From the NCBI RefSeq assembly GCF_018614205.1, contig NZ_JAGGOS010000120.1:44635-108634 (forward strand): a stretch of 64,000 nt of DNA, given 5' to 3'. Below, in pieces: positions 1 through 8,412 of this stretch. Below the pieces are notes generated by a model. That model ran no database searches, was not told the origin of the DNA, and saw nothing but the letters and a program-made list of their open reading frames with translations. Position numbers and translations under genes: made by a program. This DNA comes from Streptomyces sp. ISL-36 (GTDB lineage: Bacteria > Actinomycetota > Actinomycetes > Streptomycetales > Streptomycetaceae). Numbering within the stretch: the stretch's first letter is position 1; the number at the start of each line of letters is the position of its first letter.

Positions 1-140
1 GTGGAGCGGCAGTTCATCAACGAGCGTGGGCTTGAAGCCTTCTGGAAGAGCGATTGGGAACCCACTGATGTGCTGCGTCGCCCCGCGATCTGATCTGCGG
101 AGGGCAAGTAGCCCTGATCTGGATGACCTGATGGGCGACA

Positions 141-860
141 TCACGCGAGCAGCACTCGTTTGCGTAGGAGTGCAAACCCAGCACGGCCGAACATCTGACT
201 TCGGGCTCGGTGAGGGCTCCCCGGGTGCCGGAGGACCATCCGGCGACCGTCCGGGGCGGGGGCGGCCGGGCGGTCGCCGACCGTGACGCAGTGCGCTTGG
301 CGTGGAGACAGGCGCGGAGGTGCTGGTAGCTGCCCTTGTTGGCCGAGCGGCACGATCTCCTCCCACAGTTTGCAGGGATTGGCGCAGCCCTCGTTCCAGC
401 GGTCGTCGAGCTATGGCTTGTCGTCGTCGAGGTCGGAGGGCCGGTTCTGCCATTGGCCGGTGAGGAGTTCCCCCGGCGTCGCAGCGCGGCAGCGTGCCGG
501 GGCCGGGTGCGGTCGGCGAACCGGTGTCGTCGTGGCCGGGGCCGACCCGTCCGGGCCCTCGGCAGGGGCGGGCTCGGATTCAGGGACCGCGGGTACCAGG
601 GATCAGAGACAGCTGCGGTGCTGGGCGACCCTCCGCTCGGCGGCTTCGCTCCTGTTGTGCCAGAAGTGCCACCGGTCCGCGACCAGGACGGCCTGCGGGG
701 CGCCGACGGTGGCGCCTTCGGCGACGAACGGCGCCCGGTCCCGGCATACGACCTCCACGCCGGGCCGTTGGGTGAGCCAGGCCGCCAGGCTAGATGCTTC
801 GCACAGACCTTGGGGAGCGGTCGCGAAGGGTGACGATGTCGTTCGATCCATGAGCGGTCC
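141..860 (-). pseudogene. Degraded ISL3-family transposase
   Basis: On the minus strand this stretch encodes fragments of an ISL3-type transposase in different frames. One fragment near 851-600 contains the stretch around 'RPGVEVVCRDRAPFVAEG' followed by 'VADRWHFWHN', typical of the DDE core of this family. The C-terminal signature 'MFGRAGFALLRKRVLLA' lies near 141-200. The frame is broken in between and no full-length ORF of the expected 400-500 residues exists. It is a dead insertion-sequence remnant. I could not identify terminal inverted repeats. Confidence 0.75.
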
Positions 861-907
861 CGAGCCCCGGCTGCCTGACTCAAACGCTCACCTCGTAGCC
901 TCCGCGC

Positions 908-1456
908 ATGACTGATGATCCGTTCCAGTGCCGCTGCACCCTCTGCCATGACTACGGTGACCGAGACGAAGCAGACCACGTTGACCTGACGATCATCGAG
1001 AATGTGCAGCAGCACGGATGGCACGTCGTGATGGTTCCCGAGGACGAGATCGGTCCTGGGTTCGCCTACACGATCGGGCTGTCGCACACTCATGGCGCGC
1101 CTGAGCTCGCCATGTTCGGACTCGACATCCACGCCATGCACCGCACGCTCAACAGGCTCGGAGAGAAGTCCACTGCGGGGGCTGTACTGGCTGACGGCCA
1201 GAGGCATCCTGACGTTGCCGACGGCCGCCAAGTCGCGCTCAGGCAGGTGGATCTCCGCTGGTACCGGACCTTCTTCGGACGGGCCATCGGGTTCTACCGG
1301 CGGCCTCCTTTCCCGGTGTTGCAAGTTGCGTGGGCCGACATGGATGACCACTTTCATTGGGAAGAACAGGCTGAGGAGAGGCATCGGGAGTCACAGCCTC
1401 AGCTGTGGCTTCCACCGAGTGAGCACCCTGTCGGAATCTGGACGACCGAACTCTGA
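908..1456 (+). CDS. DUF4262 domain-containing protein
   Basis: This 182-residue soluble protein has the features of the DUF4262 family: an N-terminal Cys pair (CRCTLC), the 'GWHVVMVPEDEIGPGFAYTIGLSHTHGAPELAMFG' core given here in outline (residues about 38-72), and a C-terminal segment rich in Trp and acidic residues. The function of DUF4262 is unknown. Family members are often small stress- or element-associated proteins. The gene stands alone between two ISL3 transposase remnants, so it may have arrived as cargo. The ATG at 908 is the only good start, and no signal peptide or membrane segment is present. Confidence 0.8.
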   Translation: MTDDPFQCRCTLCHDYGDRDEADHVDLTIIENVQQHGWHVVMVPEDEIGPGFAYTIGLSHTHGAPELAMFGLDIHAMHRTLNRLGEKSTAGAVLADGQRHPDVADGRQVALRQVDLRWYRTFFGRAIGFYRRPPFPVLQVAWADMDDHFHWEEQAEERHRESQPQLWLPPSEHPVGIWTTEL

Positions 1457-1503
1457 CCTCGAACGTGCCGACCAGCGACGGACCAAACACGCTCACGCGG
1501 AAC

Positions 1504-1610
1504 TTGGAGCGAGATCATTTTGCGGAGCAGCTCAAAACCGGCTCGACCGTAGAGCTGTCTCTTGATCTTCTTGATGCGGTTCACGGCGCCCTCGATGCTG
1601 CCGGGGCGCC
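1504..1610 (-). pseudogene. ISL3 transposase C-terminal scrap
   Basis: About 35 codons on the minus strand read 'EGAVNRIKKIKRQLYGRAGF' and then 'ELLRKMISLQ'. This is the conserved C-terminal motif of ISL3-family transposases. The upstream part of the ORF does not resemble a transposase. It is a second, independent remnant on the far side of the DUF4262 gene. Confidence 0.65.
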
Positions 1611-1830
1611 AGTCGACGTGACCCTGTACGTCTCGGCGATCCTCACCCACCCTTCCACCGGAAGCAGCGAGCGGGAGGGCCGGCCCGTCCGGGCACCAAG
1701 TGCTCCGGTCGCGCCATGCGGGGCAGCTGCCGTCTCTCTGGACAAGGCGGCAGCGCACGCAGCGGTGGGGCCGAGCTGCCCACCCTCTGGCCTGGTCAGC
1801 GCTTCGCACCTTCACCCTGGACCGGCCGCG

Positions 1831-1854
1831 GCTACGGCTACGGCTACGGCTACG
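1831..1854. repeat. GCTACG hexanucleotide tandem repeat
   Basis: Four head-to-tail copies of GCTACG occur in the non-coding stretch between the ISL3 scrap and the ArsR gene. No function is visible. Such arrays can expand or contract by slippage. Confidence 0.7.
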
Positions 1855-2024
1855 GCCGAGGACGTACCGCACAGTGCTGGCGGCCGCCGAGCGTAGCGCG
1901 CCTCCCGCGGTGGCTCCCCTTTGCCGTGTGAAATCTCCGTGAGGCTCCTCCGCGGCATTGCTGGGGTGACCGCCCCTGCGCTCCTCGGCGGCGGACCGAT
2001 TCGGGAAACGCCCCCCTCGACTTG

Positions 2025-2048
2025 ATAGGCAAGTGAGTGCTTGCATAT
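2025..2048. promoter_or_regulatory. Likely ArsR-family operator
   Basis: The interrupted palindrome ATAgGCAAG-tgagtg-CTTGCaTAT has 8 of 9 positions matching in its 9-base arms. It ends 9 bases before the GTG start of the ArsR gene at 2058. Position and shape fit an autoregulatory operator. It also argues against the earlier in-frame GTG at 2037, which lies inside the palindrome. Confidence 0.6.
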
Positions 2049-2057
2049 CCTGGAGAC

Positions 2058-2360
2058 GTGGCCGACGACCTTTTCAAAGCCTTGGCCGACCCCACCCGCC
2101 GCACCATCATCGACGAGCTCGCGGAGAAGTCCGGCCAGACACTGTTCGAGATCTGCTCGCGGCTGAGCATGAAGCATCAGCTCGGCATCTCGCGCCAAGC
2201 AGTTTCCCAGCACCTCGCCGTGCTGGAGGCCGCCGGGCTCGTCGAGACCAGGCGGGAGGGCCGCTACAAGTTCCACGACCTGAACACAGCCCCGCTGCGC
2301 CAGATCACCGAGCGATGGCTGAGGCCCGACACATCCGGACCGGAAGAGAGCACCGCATGA
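2058..2360 (+). CDS. ArsR-family transcriptional regulator
   Basis: This roughly 100-residue winged-helix regulator begins VADDLFKALADPTRRTIIDEL, the standard opening of ArsR/SmtB proteins. The recognition helix region is 'GISRQAVSQHLAVLEAAGLV' with the wing 'TRREGRYKFHDL'. There is no Cys-based metal site, so it probably belongs to the non-metal ArsR group that represses a neighbouring enzyme. Its TGA overlaps the ATG of the VOC gene (ATGA at 2357-2360), so the two are translationally coupled. The start at GTG 2058 lies just after the putative operator. Confidence 0.85.
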   Translation: MADDLFKALADPTRRTIIDELAEKSGQTLFEICSRLSMKHQLGISRQAVSQHLAVLEAAGLVETRREGRYKFHDLNTAPLRQITERWLRPDTSGPEESTA

Positions 2361-2749
2361 AGATCCATCTGACCAGCGTCTTCGTCGACGACCAGGCCAA
2401 GGCCCTGCGCTTCTACACCGAGGTTCTGGGCTTCGTGAAGAAGCACGACGTCCCGGTGGGCGAGAAGGACCGGTGGCTGACCGTCGTCTCGCCCGACGAG
2501 CCCGGCGGCACCGAGCTCCTCCTGGAGCCCGCCGGCCACCCGGCCGTCAAGACCTACCGCGACACGCTCGTCACGGACGGCATCCCGCTCGCCCAGTTCG
2601 CCGTCGACGACGTGACGGCGGAGTACGAGCGCCTGCGCGACCTCGGCGTGCGCTTCATCCAGGAGCCCCTGGAGATGGGCCCCGTGACCACAGCCGTCTT
2701 CGACGACACCTGCGGCAACCTGATCCAGATCGCGACCCAGCCGCAGTAG
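2357..2749 (+). CDS. VOC-family (glyoxalase/bleomycin-resistance fold) protein
   Basis: This is a 130-residue vicinal-oxygen-chelate protein. It starts MKIHLTSVFVDDQAKALRFY and has the paired beta-alpha-beta-beta-beta modules of the fold. The second module is around 'AQFAVDDVTAEYERLRDLGV', and the protein ends 'VFDDTCGNLIQIATQ'. The terminal D-x-x-G-N-x-I pattern is the usual end of this family. Candidate metal ligands cannot be fixed from sequence alone. The adjacent ArsR gene probably controls it. Substrate is unknown; small electrophiles or an antibiotic are typical for the family. Confidence 0.85.
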   Translation: MKIHLTSVFVDDQAKALRFYTEVLGFVKKHDVPVGEKDRWLTVVSPDEPGGTELLLEPAGHPAVKTYRDTLVTDGIPLAQFAVDDVTAEYERLRDLGVRFIQEPLEMGPVTTAVFDDTCGNLIQIATQPQ

Positions 2750-3480
2750 GCGATCGGTCGCGTGCGAAGCACGGCAGCGGCGGCGAGTGGACCGGTCGGT
2801 TTCCTTATGTCGCCGAGGTCCGGCAGGGTGCAGCTGCCCAAGTGCCGGCTCTGCGATGCCGGGTGGCGCCAGATCGCCGCACGGGGCCGATGGTGATCGA
2901 GCTTGGTGAGGGTGGTGGCTGCAACGGTGAGCTTGCCGATGTGCACGGCGGGCAGCTGGTACGCCACCACCACCAGCAGGACCGCGAAGCGTTGTCGAGC
3001 GCTGCGGTGCGGGCGCCTCGCACGAAGAGCACGGGGGCAAGATGCCCTCGGCGCAGGGGTAACGGGGCAGCCGCTCCTGCTTGCCGGTGACCTCCCACAC
3101 GGCAGTGCGCTACTCCTCGTACCCGGTCAGCGCCTTCGTACGGCCGCGGATGGCTCCGGGCAGGGCGTGCGCTCGTGGCGTCGCACAGACGCAGGACCGG
3201 TCACGGCTGACCATCCTGGTCCGCCGCTGACCGGAACACGGGCTTCGACCTCGCCGACGGCTGCAACACCCCGGAGCGAGGTGCTGCTCGCGGAGGTGAC
3301 GAGGCGCCGGCCGTCGCGGCCGGCTGCTGCAAGCGCCCGGAAGGCACGTGTCTGAGCTGATACGACATGCAGGAGGGCACAGCAGCTCACACCGCCAGCG
3401 CGATGCCGCAGACATCCGGCAGCGGCCTGCCTCGCGAGACGACCCAACGCCCGCCCGATGCCAGGACCAGTGAGAGACCG
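2750..3480. other. 731 bp with no recognisable gene
   Basis: Several overlapping long frames exist on both strands, as expected at this GC content. None has a ribosome site, a domain I recognise, or a sensible composition. It may be decayed coding sequence between the VOC and oxidoreductase modules. Confidence 0.5.
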
Positions 3481-4479
3481 TCAGTGGTCGACCGTGACGA
3501 CGATCTTGCCCACCTGGGTGCCCGCCTCCATGTAGCGGTGCGCCGCAGCGATCTCGTCCAAGGCGAAGGTGCGGTCCACAACGGGCCGGAAGACGCCGGT
3601 ACTCAGCCCGGAGGAGACGAAAGCCTCGGCGCGGCGCAGGCGCTGTGGGTCTCGGGTCGTCTCATGCATGGTGTAGGTACGCATGTTCAGTGCGGGCATG
3701 CCGAGTTCGAACCCCGGATAGGGAGTCTGCTCGCCGCTCACCGCCCCGTAGAGGAAGAGGGTGCCGCCAGGGGCGACGGCCCTGGCCAGGTCCACAACTC
3801 CGGGCCCGGCAACGGCATCGAAGACGAATTCGGCGCCCCGGCCCGCGGTCAGTGCGAGCACACGGTCGGCGACCGCCTCCTCGCCAGTGACGATCACCTC
3901 GGCCGCCCCCGCCTTGAGCAGCGCGTGCTTCTTCGCGCGGCTGCGCGTGGTGGCGATGGGCACCGCGCCGACGCGTCGGGCGACTTGGATCGCGGCGAGG
4001 CCAACACTGCTGGAGGCCGCCGTGAGCACCACCGTGTCACCAGCCCCCATGCCGCCCACTTCGACCAGCGCCCCGTAGGCCGTCACGTATGGCATCCACA
4101 CCGCCGCACTCTCAACCGCGCCGAGCCCTTCGGGGCGGTGCACAACCGCGGCCGCGGGAACGATCGCGCGCTCGGCGTAGACGGCGTAGGCGTTCATGGA
4201 GAACGCGGGCACCACACTGACCGCCTGGCCGACCTCGAACCCGGCCACCTGCGCGCCGACCGCCTCGACCACCCCTGCGGCCTCGGCGCCCAGCCGGGCA
4301 GGGAACTCCTTGACCGGCTCGATGTAGTGGCCGCTGCGGAACAGCACCTCGGCTCGATTGAGTCCGATCGCATCCACGCGAATCAGCAGCTCACCGGCGC
4401 TGGGGCCAGCGACCGGCACATCCTCCAACCGCAGCACCTCCGGCCCCCCGTACTCGTGGAATCGCACCGTCGCAGCCAT
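3481..4479 (-). CDS. Zinc-independent MDR oxidoreductase (quinone reductase-like)
   Basis: This 332-residue medium-chain dehydrogenase/reductase starts MAATVRFHEYGGPEVLRLED, the hallmark of the quinone oxidoreductase branch. The GroES-like domain occupies residues 1-125. The Rossmann domain carries 'GDTVVLTAASSSVGLAAIQVA' at about 145-165 as the NAD(P)H-binding turn. No zinc-binding Cys/His cluster is evident, so it probably reduces an enone or quinone with NADPH. The start at 4479 is preceded by AAGGGGG at good spacing. It is divergent from an ArsR-type regulator across a strong palindrome that probably controls both genes. Confidence 0.88.
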   Translation of the reverse strand: MAATVRFHEYGGPEVLRLEDVPVAGPSAGELLIRVDAIGLNRAEVLFRSGHYIEPVKEFPARLGAEAAGVVEAVGAQVAGFEVGQAVSVVPAFSMNAYAVYAERAIVPAAAVVHRPEGLGAVESAAVWMPYVTAYGALVEVGGMGAGDTVVLTAASSSVGLAAIQVARRVGAVPIATTRSRAKKHALLKAGAAEVIVTGEEAVADRVLALTAGRGAEFVFDAVAGPGVVDLARAVAPGGTLFLYGAVSGEQTPYPGFELGMPALNMRTYTMHETTRDPQRLRRAEAFVSSGLSTGVFRPVVDRTFALDEIAAAHRYMEAGTQVGKIVVTVDH

Positions 4480-4547
4480 CACACATCCCCCTTCGATTGA
4501 TGACGTCGGCACGAGAACCGCACCGCCGCGCCTCACTCAAACGCAAA

Positions 4548-4599
4548 GTACGACGCCTGTCAAAGTTCGACGGTCATGATACTTTGACAATCGTCGTAC
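4548..4599. promoter_or_regulatory. Large palindromic operator between divergent genes
   Basis: GTACGACGCCTGTCAAAGT at 4548-4566 pairs with ACTTTGACAATCGTCGTAC at 4581-4599. These 19-base arms have two mismatches and a 14-base spacer. The right arm contains TTGACA, usable as a -35 element. The site lies between the oxidoreductase start (4479) and the ArsR-type gene start (4626), so the regulator can shut off both. Confidence 0.75.
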
Positions 4600-4625
4600 G
4601 ACATGAGCAGGAGGTCGACAGACAC

Positions 4626-4967
4626 ATGGCGGCAGTGCAGAACAAGAGCCGGGACGACCGCGTACCGGCTCACCCGGACGTCCGTACGATCAGCCTTCAG
4701 CAGGTGCTCGAGGCCTTGGTCGACCCTGTGCGCCGACGGATCGTCAGTGAGTTGTACGCCACGACCCAGGACCTCGCGTGTGGCACGATCGACCTGCCGG
4801 TCAGCAAGTCCACCGCCACGCACCACTTCCATGTGCTGCGCGAAGCCGGCCTCATCCGCCAGTACTACGTCGGCACTTCACGGATGAACGCGCTACGCCG
4901 CGAGGAGGTCGACGAAGCCTTCCCCGGCCTCCTGCGCGCACTGGTGAGCGAGCGCAGCCGGCCATGA
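4626..4967 (+). CDS. ArsR-type helix-turn-helix regulator
   Basis: This 113-residue winged-helix protein has the core 'LQQVLEALVDPVRRRIVSEL', then 'PVSKSTATHHFHVLREAGLI' as the recognition region and 'QYYVGTSRMNALRREE' as the wing. The H-H in the recognition helix is typical of the ArsR-like group paired with redox enzymes. The start at ATG 4626 is supported by AGGAGG about a dozen bases upstream. It is divergent from the MDR oxidoreductase. The inducer is unknown. Confidence 0.85.
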   Translation: MAAVQNKSRDDRVPAHPDVRTISLQQVLEALVDPVRRRIVSELYATTQDLACGTIDLPVSKSTATHHFHVLREAGLIRQYYVGTSRMNALRREEVDEAFPGLLRALVSERSRP

Positions 4968-4976
4968 TCCAGCGAG

Positions 4977-4997
4977 GGCCCGCCTACAGCGGGTCCG
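4977..4997 (+). terminator. Hairpin after ArsR-type gene
   Basis: GGGCCCGC-ctaca-GCGGGTCC begins 10 bases after the stop at 4967. It has eight-base arms with one mismatch. No U-tract follows, which is usual for Streptomyces. Confidence 0.55.
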
Positions 4998-5265
4998 GCA
5001 CCCATAACGCCGAATCGGCCGCTTGTGCAGCGGTCATCACTCCGGCTCGTATCGGGGCAGGCACGATGCCGCTCGATCGAGGTGAGCATTCCCTCGCCCC
5101 GATGGAGGAAGGCTGTGCTCACCCGGCGACGACCCGGCGCGGTCGTCCGCGTTGTCCCTCACACGGGTAAGGAATGTGCAAGACGCATATGCAGAACCTG
5201 CTTCTGCGGCATCGTGGTACCCACCGCCGGCCGCTCGGGTGGCCGCCGCAGCGAGGGGGAAGGCC

Positions 5266-5844
5266 ATGACCTGGGAACGAGATGGCTTCACGTCGCACGA
5301 GGGCTCGGTCGGGGTACTGCTGCCCGACGGCAGCGAACCGCGTCCGGCCATTTTCGACATCGGCAGCGGAAGCAGCTTCTACGAGACCACCGACTGGTGG
5401 GTCTACGACGGCACCCTACGCATCCCCCGCGCCTCTCGGATGCGCGGCAAGTGCTCCTGCGGCTGGCGCGGGGAGACCAGCTACCCCATCGACTGGGAAG
5501 AGGTCCTCAGGGACGACCCCCATGCATACGACACCTCCGCTCCCCGGGAGGACTGGGCCCAGCACCTCGAGGACGTTCAAGCCCGCACCGTCCCGCTGCC
5601 GGCCGACGTCACGGACCTGCTAGACCAGCTCCGCGGCCGACTGGAGCACCTCGCCGACGACGCACCGCTGGCCGCGCTGAGGGCCGTACACGAACTCGAG
5701 ACCATCATCGGCGCCATCGGCCCGAGCGCAGCCTTCCTCGCCCTGCGCGAAGACGAGATCCCGTGGGACCGGATCGCCGAAGGGCTCGGCGCGACCGAAA
5801 AGGACGCCCGCACCCGCCTCTTCCGCTACAGCCACCGCATCTGA
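5266..5844 (+). CDS. Hypothetical protein, actinobacterial
   Basis: This 192-residue soluble protein starts MTWERDGFTSHEGSVGVLLP. It has a short Cys motif ('GKCSCGWRGETSYPI', around residues 62-76) and a helical C-terminal half. The C-terminus resembles a helix-turn-helix ('LREDEIPWDRIAEGLGATEKDARTR' in outline), so it may sense or bind DNA. I do not recognise a named family. The start was chosen because GAGGGGGAAGG directly precedes the ATG at 5266. The longer upstream in-frame extension lacks a ribosome site. Confidence 0.65.
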   Translation: MTWERDGFTSHEGSVGVLLPDGSEPRPAIFDIGSGSSFYETTDWWVYDGTLRIPRASRMRGKCSCGWRGETSYPIDWEEVLRDDPHAYDTSAPREDWAQHLEDVQARTVPLPADVTDLLDQLRGRLEHLADDAPLAALRAVHELETIIGAIGPSAAFLALREDEIPWDRIAEGLGATEKDARTRLFRYSHRI

Positions 5845-5908
5845 AGGGCGCACCCGGCCAGTTCAACCGACATTGAACACGTTCAGCATAGTGGTCGTCA
5901 GGTAGACG

Positions 5909-6007
5909 CTAGTCATCCCGCCATCTCCCGCACCGCTCATCGCTCTTCGGTAGCAACGGTTCCAGGACCGCCCATTCCGCGTCGATCGGATCCGCCGTTC
6001 TGAGCAT
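5909..6007 (-). pseudogene. IS5-type transposase N-terminal fragment
   Basis: About 33 codons encode 'DAEWAVLEPLLPKSDERCGR' and then 'WRDD'. This is the familiar N-terminal start of IS5-family transposases in Streptomyces. The rest of the gene is missing. Confidence 0.55.
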
Positions 6008-6133
6008 GCTCAGAACGGCGAGCCCATCTGATCGAAGAGACACGTCCCGGTGCCGCATCAGGCGACGCTCGCCACGGCCGATGCGGCTGGTGACGGGGGG
6101 GCTGACCACCGCAGCATCGCTCAGCACGCGAGC

Positions 6134-6670
6134 TCAGTCCCGTGAACCTTCGCCCCGCTCGACGTCGAACTCGAGCGCGGAGGTGAGACCCTCCATGAAG
6201 GAGCGGAAGTCCGGGGCGAGGGTCAGTTCCGAGTTGTCGTCCGCGTCGAACCAGACAACGGACGGCTCCCCATGCCGACCGCAGGTCCGGTAATCCAGCC
6301 CGATCCAGTAGTGGCCCTCACCCGAGACCAGTACTACGTCCCTGGGCAGGCCCCATTCTTGGACCAGGTACGGGCTGTCGAGCAGGGAGAGCGTCTGCTC
6401 ACCGTGGCCGATGCCCATCACCACATCAAAGGGGACATGGTCAGGAGCCCATGAGGTCGGCCGGCTCGTGGGGAAGGCGTCCCGACTGGATGCGACCAGG
6501 CCACCGTTCTGTTCGCGGAGGATATCGAGCAGTGAGGCGGGGAGTGTGACGTTCAACAGCCGCTCGGCCTCCAGAATCGCCTGGTCGGTCAAGGACGGCT
6601 GCACTCCGCGGTCGCTATTGGTGTCCCAGAACGGGTGCTGAAGATCCTCAACGTGTGCCATGAGCGTCAT
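6134..6670 (-). CDS. SMI1/KNR4 family protein
   Basis: This 178-residue protein has the SMI1/KNR4 pattern: 'TDQAILEAERLLNVTLPASL' followed by 'LRYNGG'-like 'LREQNGG' (about residues 28-57), then a hydrophobic core and 'YWIGLDYRTCG' with 'VVWFDADD'. The family is common among immunity proteins of polymorphic toxins and other accessory proteins. No toxin gene is adjacent here, so the role is unassigned. The ATGs at 6670 and 6661 are equally plausible because no clear ribosome site is present. Confidence 0.85.
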   Translation of the reverse strand: MTLMAHVEDLQHPFWDTNSDRGVQPSLTDQAILEAERLLNVTLPASLLDILREQNGGLVASSRDAFPTSRPTSWAPDHVPFDVVMGIGHGEQTLSLLDSPYLVQEWGLPRDVVLVSGEGHYWIGLDYRTCGRHGEPSVVWFDADDNSELTLAPDFRSFMEGLTSALEFDVERGEGSRD

Positions 6671-6769
6671 CGTAGGAGCCGGGAGCTCGATGGTTTGACA
6701 GTGCCGCTACCCGCCATCAGGAGATTTCCACGCAGGCCGATGCGCCCGCACGGAAACCCTGGCCGCCCG

Positions 6770-7420
6770 TCACGCGTGCGAGGGGTCCGGGGCTGCGGCT
6801 TCCAGGGCGGCGATGCTGCCCGACATGATCGTCCGTACGTGCTCGGTGATGTGCTCCGCCGGCCAGTCCCACCAGGCCACCGCCAGCAGCCGGGCGATGT
6901 CCTCGTCGCTGTAGCGGGTGCGGATGAGGCGGGCGGGGTTGCCGCCGACGATGCCGTAGTCGGGTACGTCGCCGGTGACCACGGCTCCGGAGCCGATGAT
7001 CGCGCCGTGTCCGATCCGTACGCCCGGCATGACCGTCGTGCCGTGGCCGAACCAGACGTCGTTGCCGACGACGGTGTCCCCTCGGTTCGGCAGGCCGGTG
7101 AGCAGGTCGAAGTGTTCCGACCACGAGCCGCCCATGGTGGGGAAGGGGAAGGTCGAGGGCCCGTCCATGCGGTGGTTGGCGCCGTTCATGATGAACCGGA
7201 CTCCCGTGCCCAGCGCGCAGAACTTGCCGATGATCAGCTTCTCCGGCCCGTAGTGGTAGAGCACGTTGCGCGTCTCGAACGCGGTCGCGTCGTCCGGGTC
7301 GTCGTAGTACGAGTACTCCCCGACCCCGATCAGCGGGGACTTCACCAGCGGCCTGAGGAGCACCACCCGCGGCTGCTCAGGCATCGGATGGAGGACCGTC
7401 GGGTCGGCGGGCACAGGCAT
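6770..7420 (-). CDS. CatB/Vat-like hexapeptide O-acetyltransferase
   Basis: This 216-residue left-handed beta-helix acetyltransferase belongs to the xenobiotic acetyltransferase group. It has hexapeptide repeats through 'KLIIGKFCALGTGVRFIMNG', the active-site 'NGANHRMDG' (His about residue 83) and 'VVGNDVWFGHGTTVMPGVRIG', and ends with the usual 'IVGGNPARLIRTRY' turn. Relatives acetylate chloramphenicol or streptogramin A with acetyl-CoA, but the substrate here cannot be read from sequence. It is divergent from a TetR regulator with two operator-like palindromes between them, suggesting drug-inducible expression. Confidence 0.9.
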   Translation of the reverse strand: MPVPADPTVLHPMPEQPRVVLLRPLVKSPLIGVGEYSYYDDPDDATAFETRNVLYHYGPEKLIIGKFCALGTGVRFIMNGANHRMDGPSTFPFPTMGGSWSEHFDLLTGLPNRGDTVVGNDVWFGHGTTVMPGVRIGHGAIIGSGAVVTGDVPDYGIVGGNPARLIRTRYSDEDIARLLAVAWWDWPAEHITEHVRTIMSGSIAALEAAAPDPSHA

Positions 7421-7456
7421 GGGGAGTGATTCCTCACCGGGTGCGGGGGGCAGTCG

Positions 7457-7478
7457 TTACGGCACGGCGCGTACCGAT
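7457..7478. promoter_or_regulatory. Second TetR operator copy (imperfect)
   Basis: ACGGCAC-ggcgc-GTACCG is a diverged copy of the perfect palindrome 57 bases downstream and has the same 5-base spacer. It lies nearer the acetyltransferase start and probably serves that promoter. Confidence 0.5.
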
Positions 7479-7515
7479 CATGCCGTCATCCTGCTCCGCC
7501 GTGCGCCGGACTGTC

Positions 7516-7536
7516 AACGGCACCATGCGTGCCGTT
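7516..7536. promoter_or_regulatory. TetR operator (perfect palindrome)
   Basis: AACGGCAC-catgc-GTGCCGTT is a perfect 8-base inverted repeat with a 5-base spacer. It ends 12 bases before the TetR start codon and is probably the autoregulatory site. Confidence 0.65.
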
Positions 7537-7548
7537 ACGATCTGGCCC

Positions 7549-8136
7549 ATGGCGAACGAATCTCCGGCCCCGCGACGCCGGGGCTCCGCGCGCACCGACG
7601 CGCTGCTCCAGGTGACACTCGACCTGGCCGCGGAGGTCGGATACGCGGGCCTGAGCATCGAGGCCATCGCGCGACGGGCCGAGGTCGGAAAGCACACGAT
7701 CTACCGGCGGTGGCCGTCCAAGACGGCCCTGCTGCTGGACGCGCTCAACCGCGCATGGACCACGGACCTGGACTACAGCGACACCGGCGATCTGCGCTCC
7801 GACCTGCGCGAGCAGTTCCTGCGCTCCACGTCCGCGCTGTCCGAGCCGCCGATCGGTCCGGTCTACCGCGCCGTCATCGCCGAGGCCCAGTCCTCCCCCG
7901 CGTTGCGGGCGACGCTGCACGAGAGGTTCCTGCGCACCGTCGAGCGGAGCACCATGGACCGGATCGTCCGCGCTCAGCACGCGGGCGAACTGCGCGCGGA
8001 CGCGGATCTGACCTTCGCCGCAGAGGTGTTGTGCGGGGCGCTGTACTACCGCCACCTTTTGACGACGATGCCGGTCGACGAGAGGGCCATCGACGGGCTG
8101 CTGGACATGTTCATGGCCGCGTACGCCAAGCGGTGA
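7549..8136 (+). CDS. TetR-family regulator
   Basis: This 195-residue protein has the N-terminal TetR helix-turn-helix 'AEVGYAGLSIEAIARRAEVG' followed by 'KHTIYRRWPSKTALL' (residues about 27-65). A helical ligand-binding domain with the AcrR-like C-terminal pattern 'YRAVIAEAQ..P..R..LHERF' follows. It is divergent from the CatB-like acetyltransferase and is probably its repressor. The ATG at 7549 was chosen because it fits the family start and lies just after the palindromic operator. The ligand is unknown. Confidence 0.9.
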   Translation: MANESPAPRRRGSARTDALLQVTLDLAAEVGYAGLSIEAIARRAEVGKHTIYRRWPSKTALLLDALNRAWTTDLDYSDTGDLRSDLREQFLRSTSALSEPPIGPVYRAVIAEAQSSPALRATLHERFLRTVERSTMDRIVRAQHAGELRADADLTFAAEVLCGALYYRHLLTTMPVDERAIDGLLDMFMAAYAKR

Positions 8137-8381
8137 CGAAGCGGACCAGGCCTCACGACAACACCCCCATGGTCGGTCCCGCCCGCCGCGATCTCCAGCT
8201 GTACCGGCATGGGCTGACTGATCATCCGCACGCTCGCGACCGACCCGCTCCGTCGGCATAGCGCCCGGTACGGCCAAGACGATCCACACCAGCCGTCGCC
8301 CATGGCCCGCGGCGGCCGGCATCAACGGCTTGATCCGGTTCCACCTCGCATCAGTGACCCGCTTCGGGTACCCGCGAGAAA

Positions 8382-8409
8382 ATAGTAGCCATGTGCATAG
8401 TAGCCATGT
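8382..8409. repeat. Direct repeat ATAGTAGCCATGT x2 at MarR promoter
   Basis: Two exact 13-base copies at 8382-8394 and 8397-8409 are separated by GC. The second ends 3 bases before the GTG at 8413. They overlap where -10 and +1 would be for a leaderless transcript, so they are likely regulator half-sites. Confidence 0.6.
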
Positions 8410-8412
8410 ACT

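Noticed and set aside
1..93. A 30-codon plus-strand frame open at the left edge (VERQFINERGLEAFWKSDWE...)
   Set aside because: It could be the end of a gene outside the window, but it is too short and matches nothing I recognise; it adjoins an ISL3 remnant whose flank may explain it.
17..1384. Long minus-strand frame of 455 codons
   Set aside because: It runs antisense through the DUF4262 gene and across ISL3 debris in a frame that is not the transposase frame; composition is Arg/Pro-rich shadow.
3481..4479. Zinc-dependent alcohol dehydrogenase
   Set aside because: The catalytic and structural zinc ligands of that branch are missing; the sequence fits the zinc-free quinone oxidoreductase branch.
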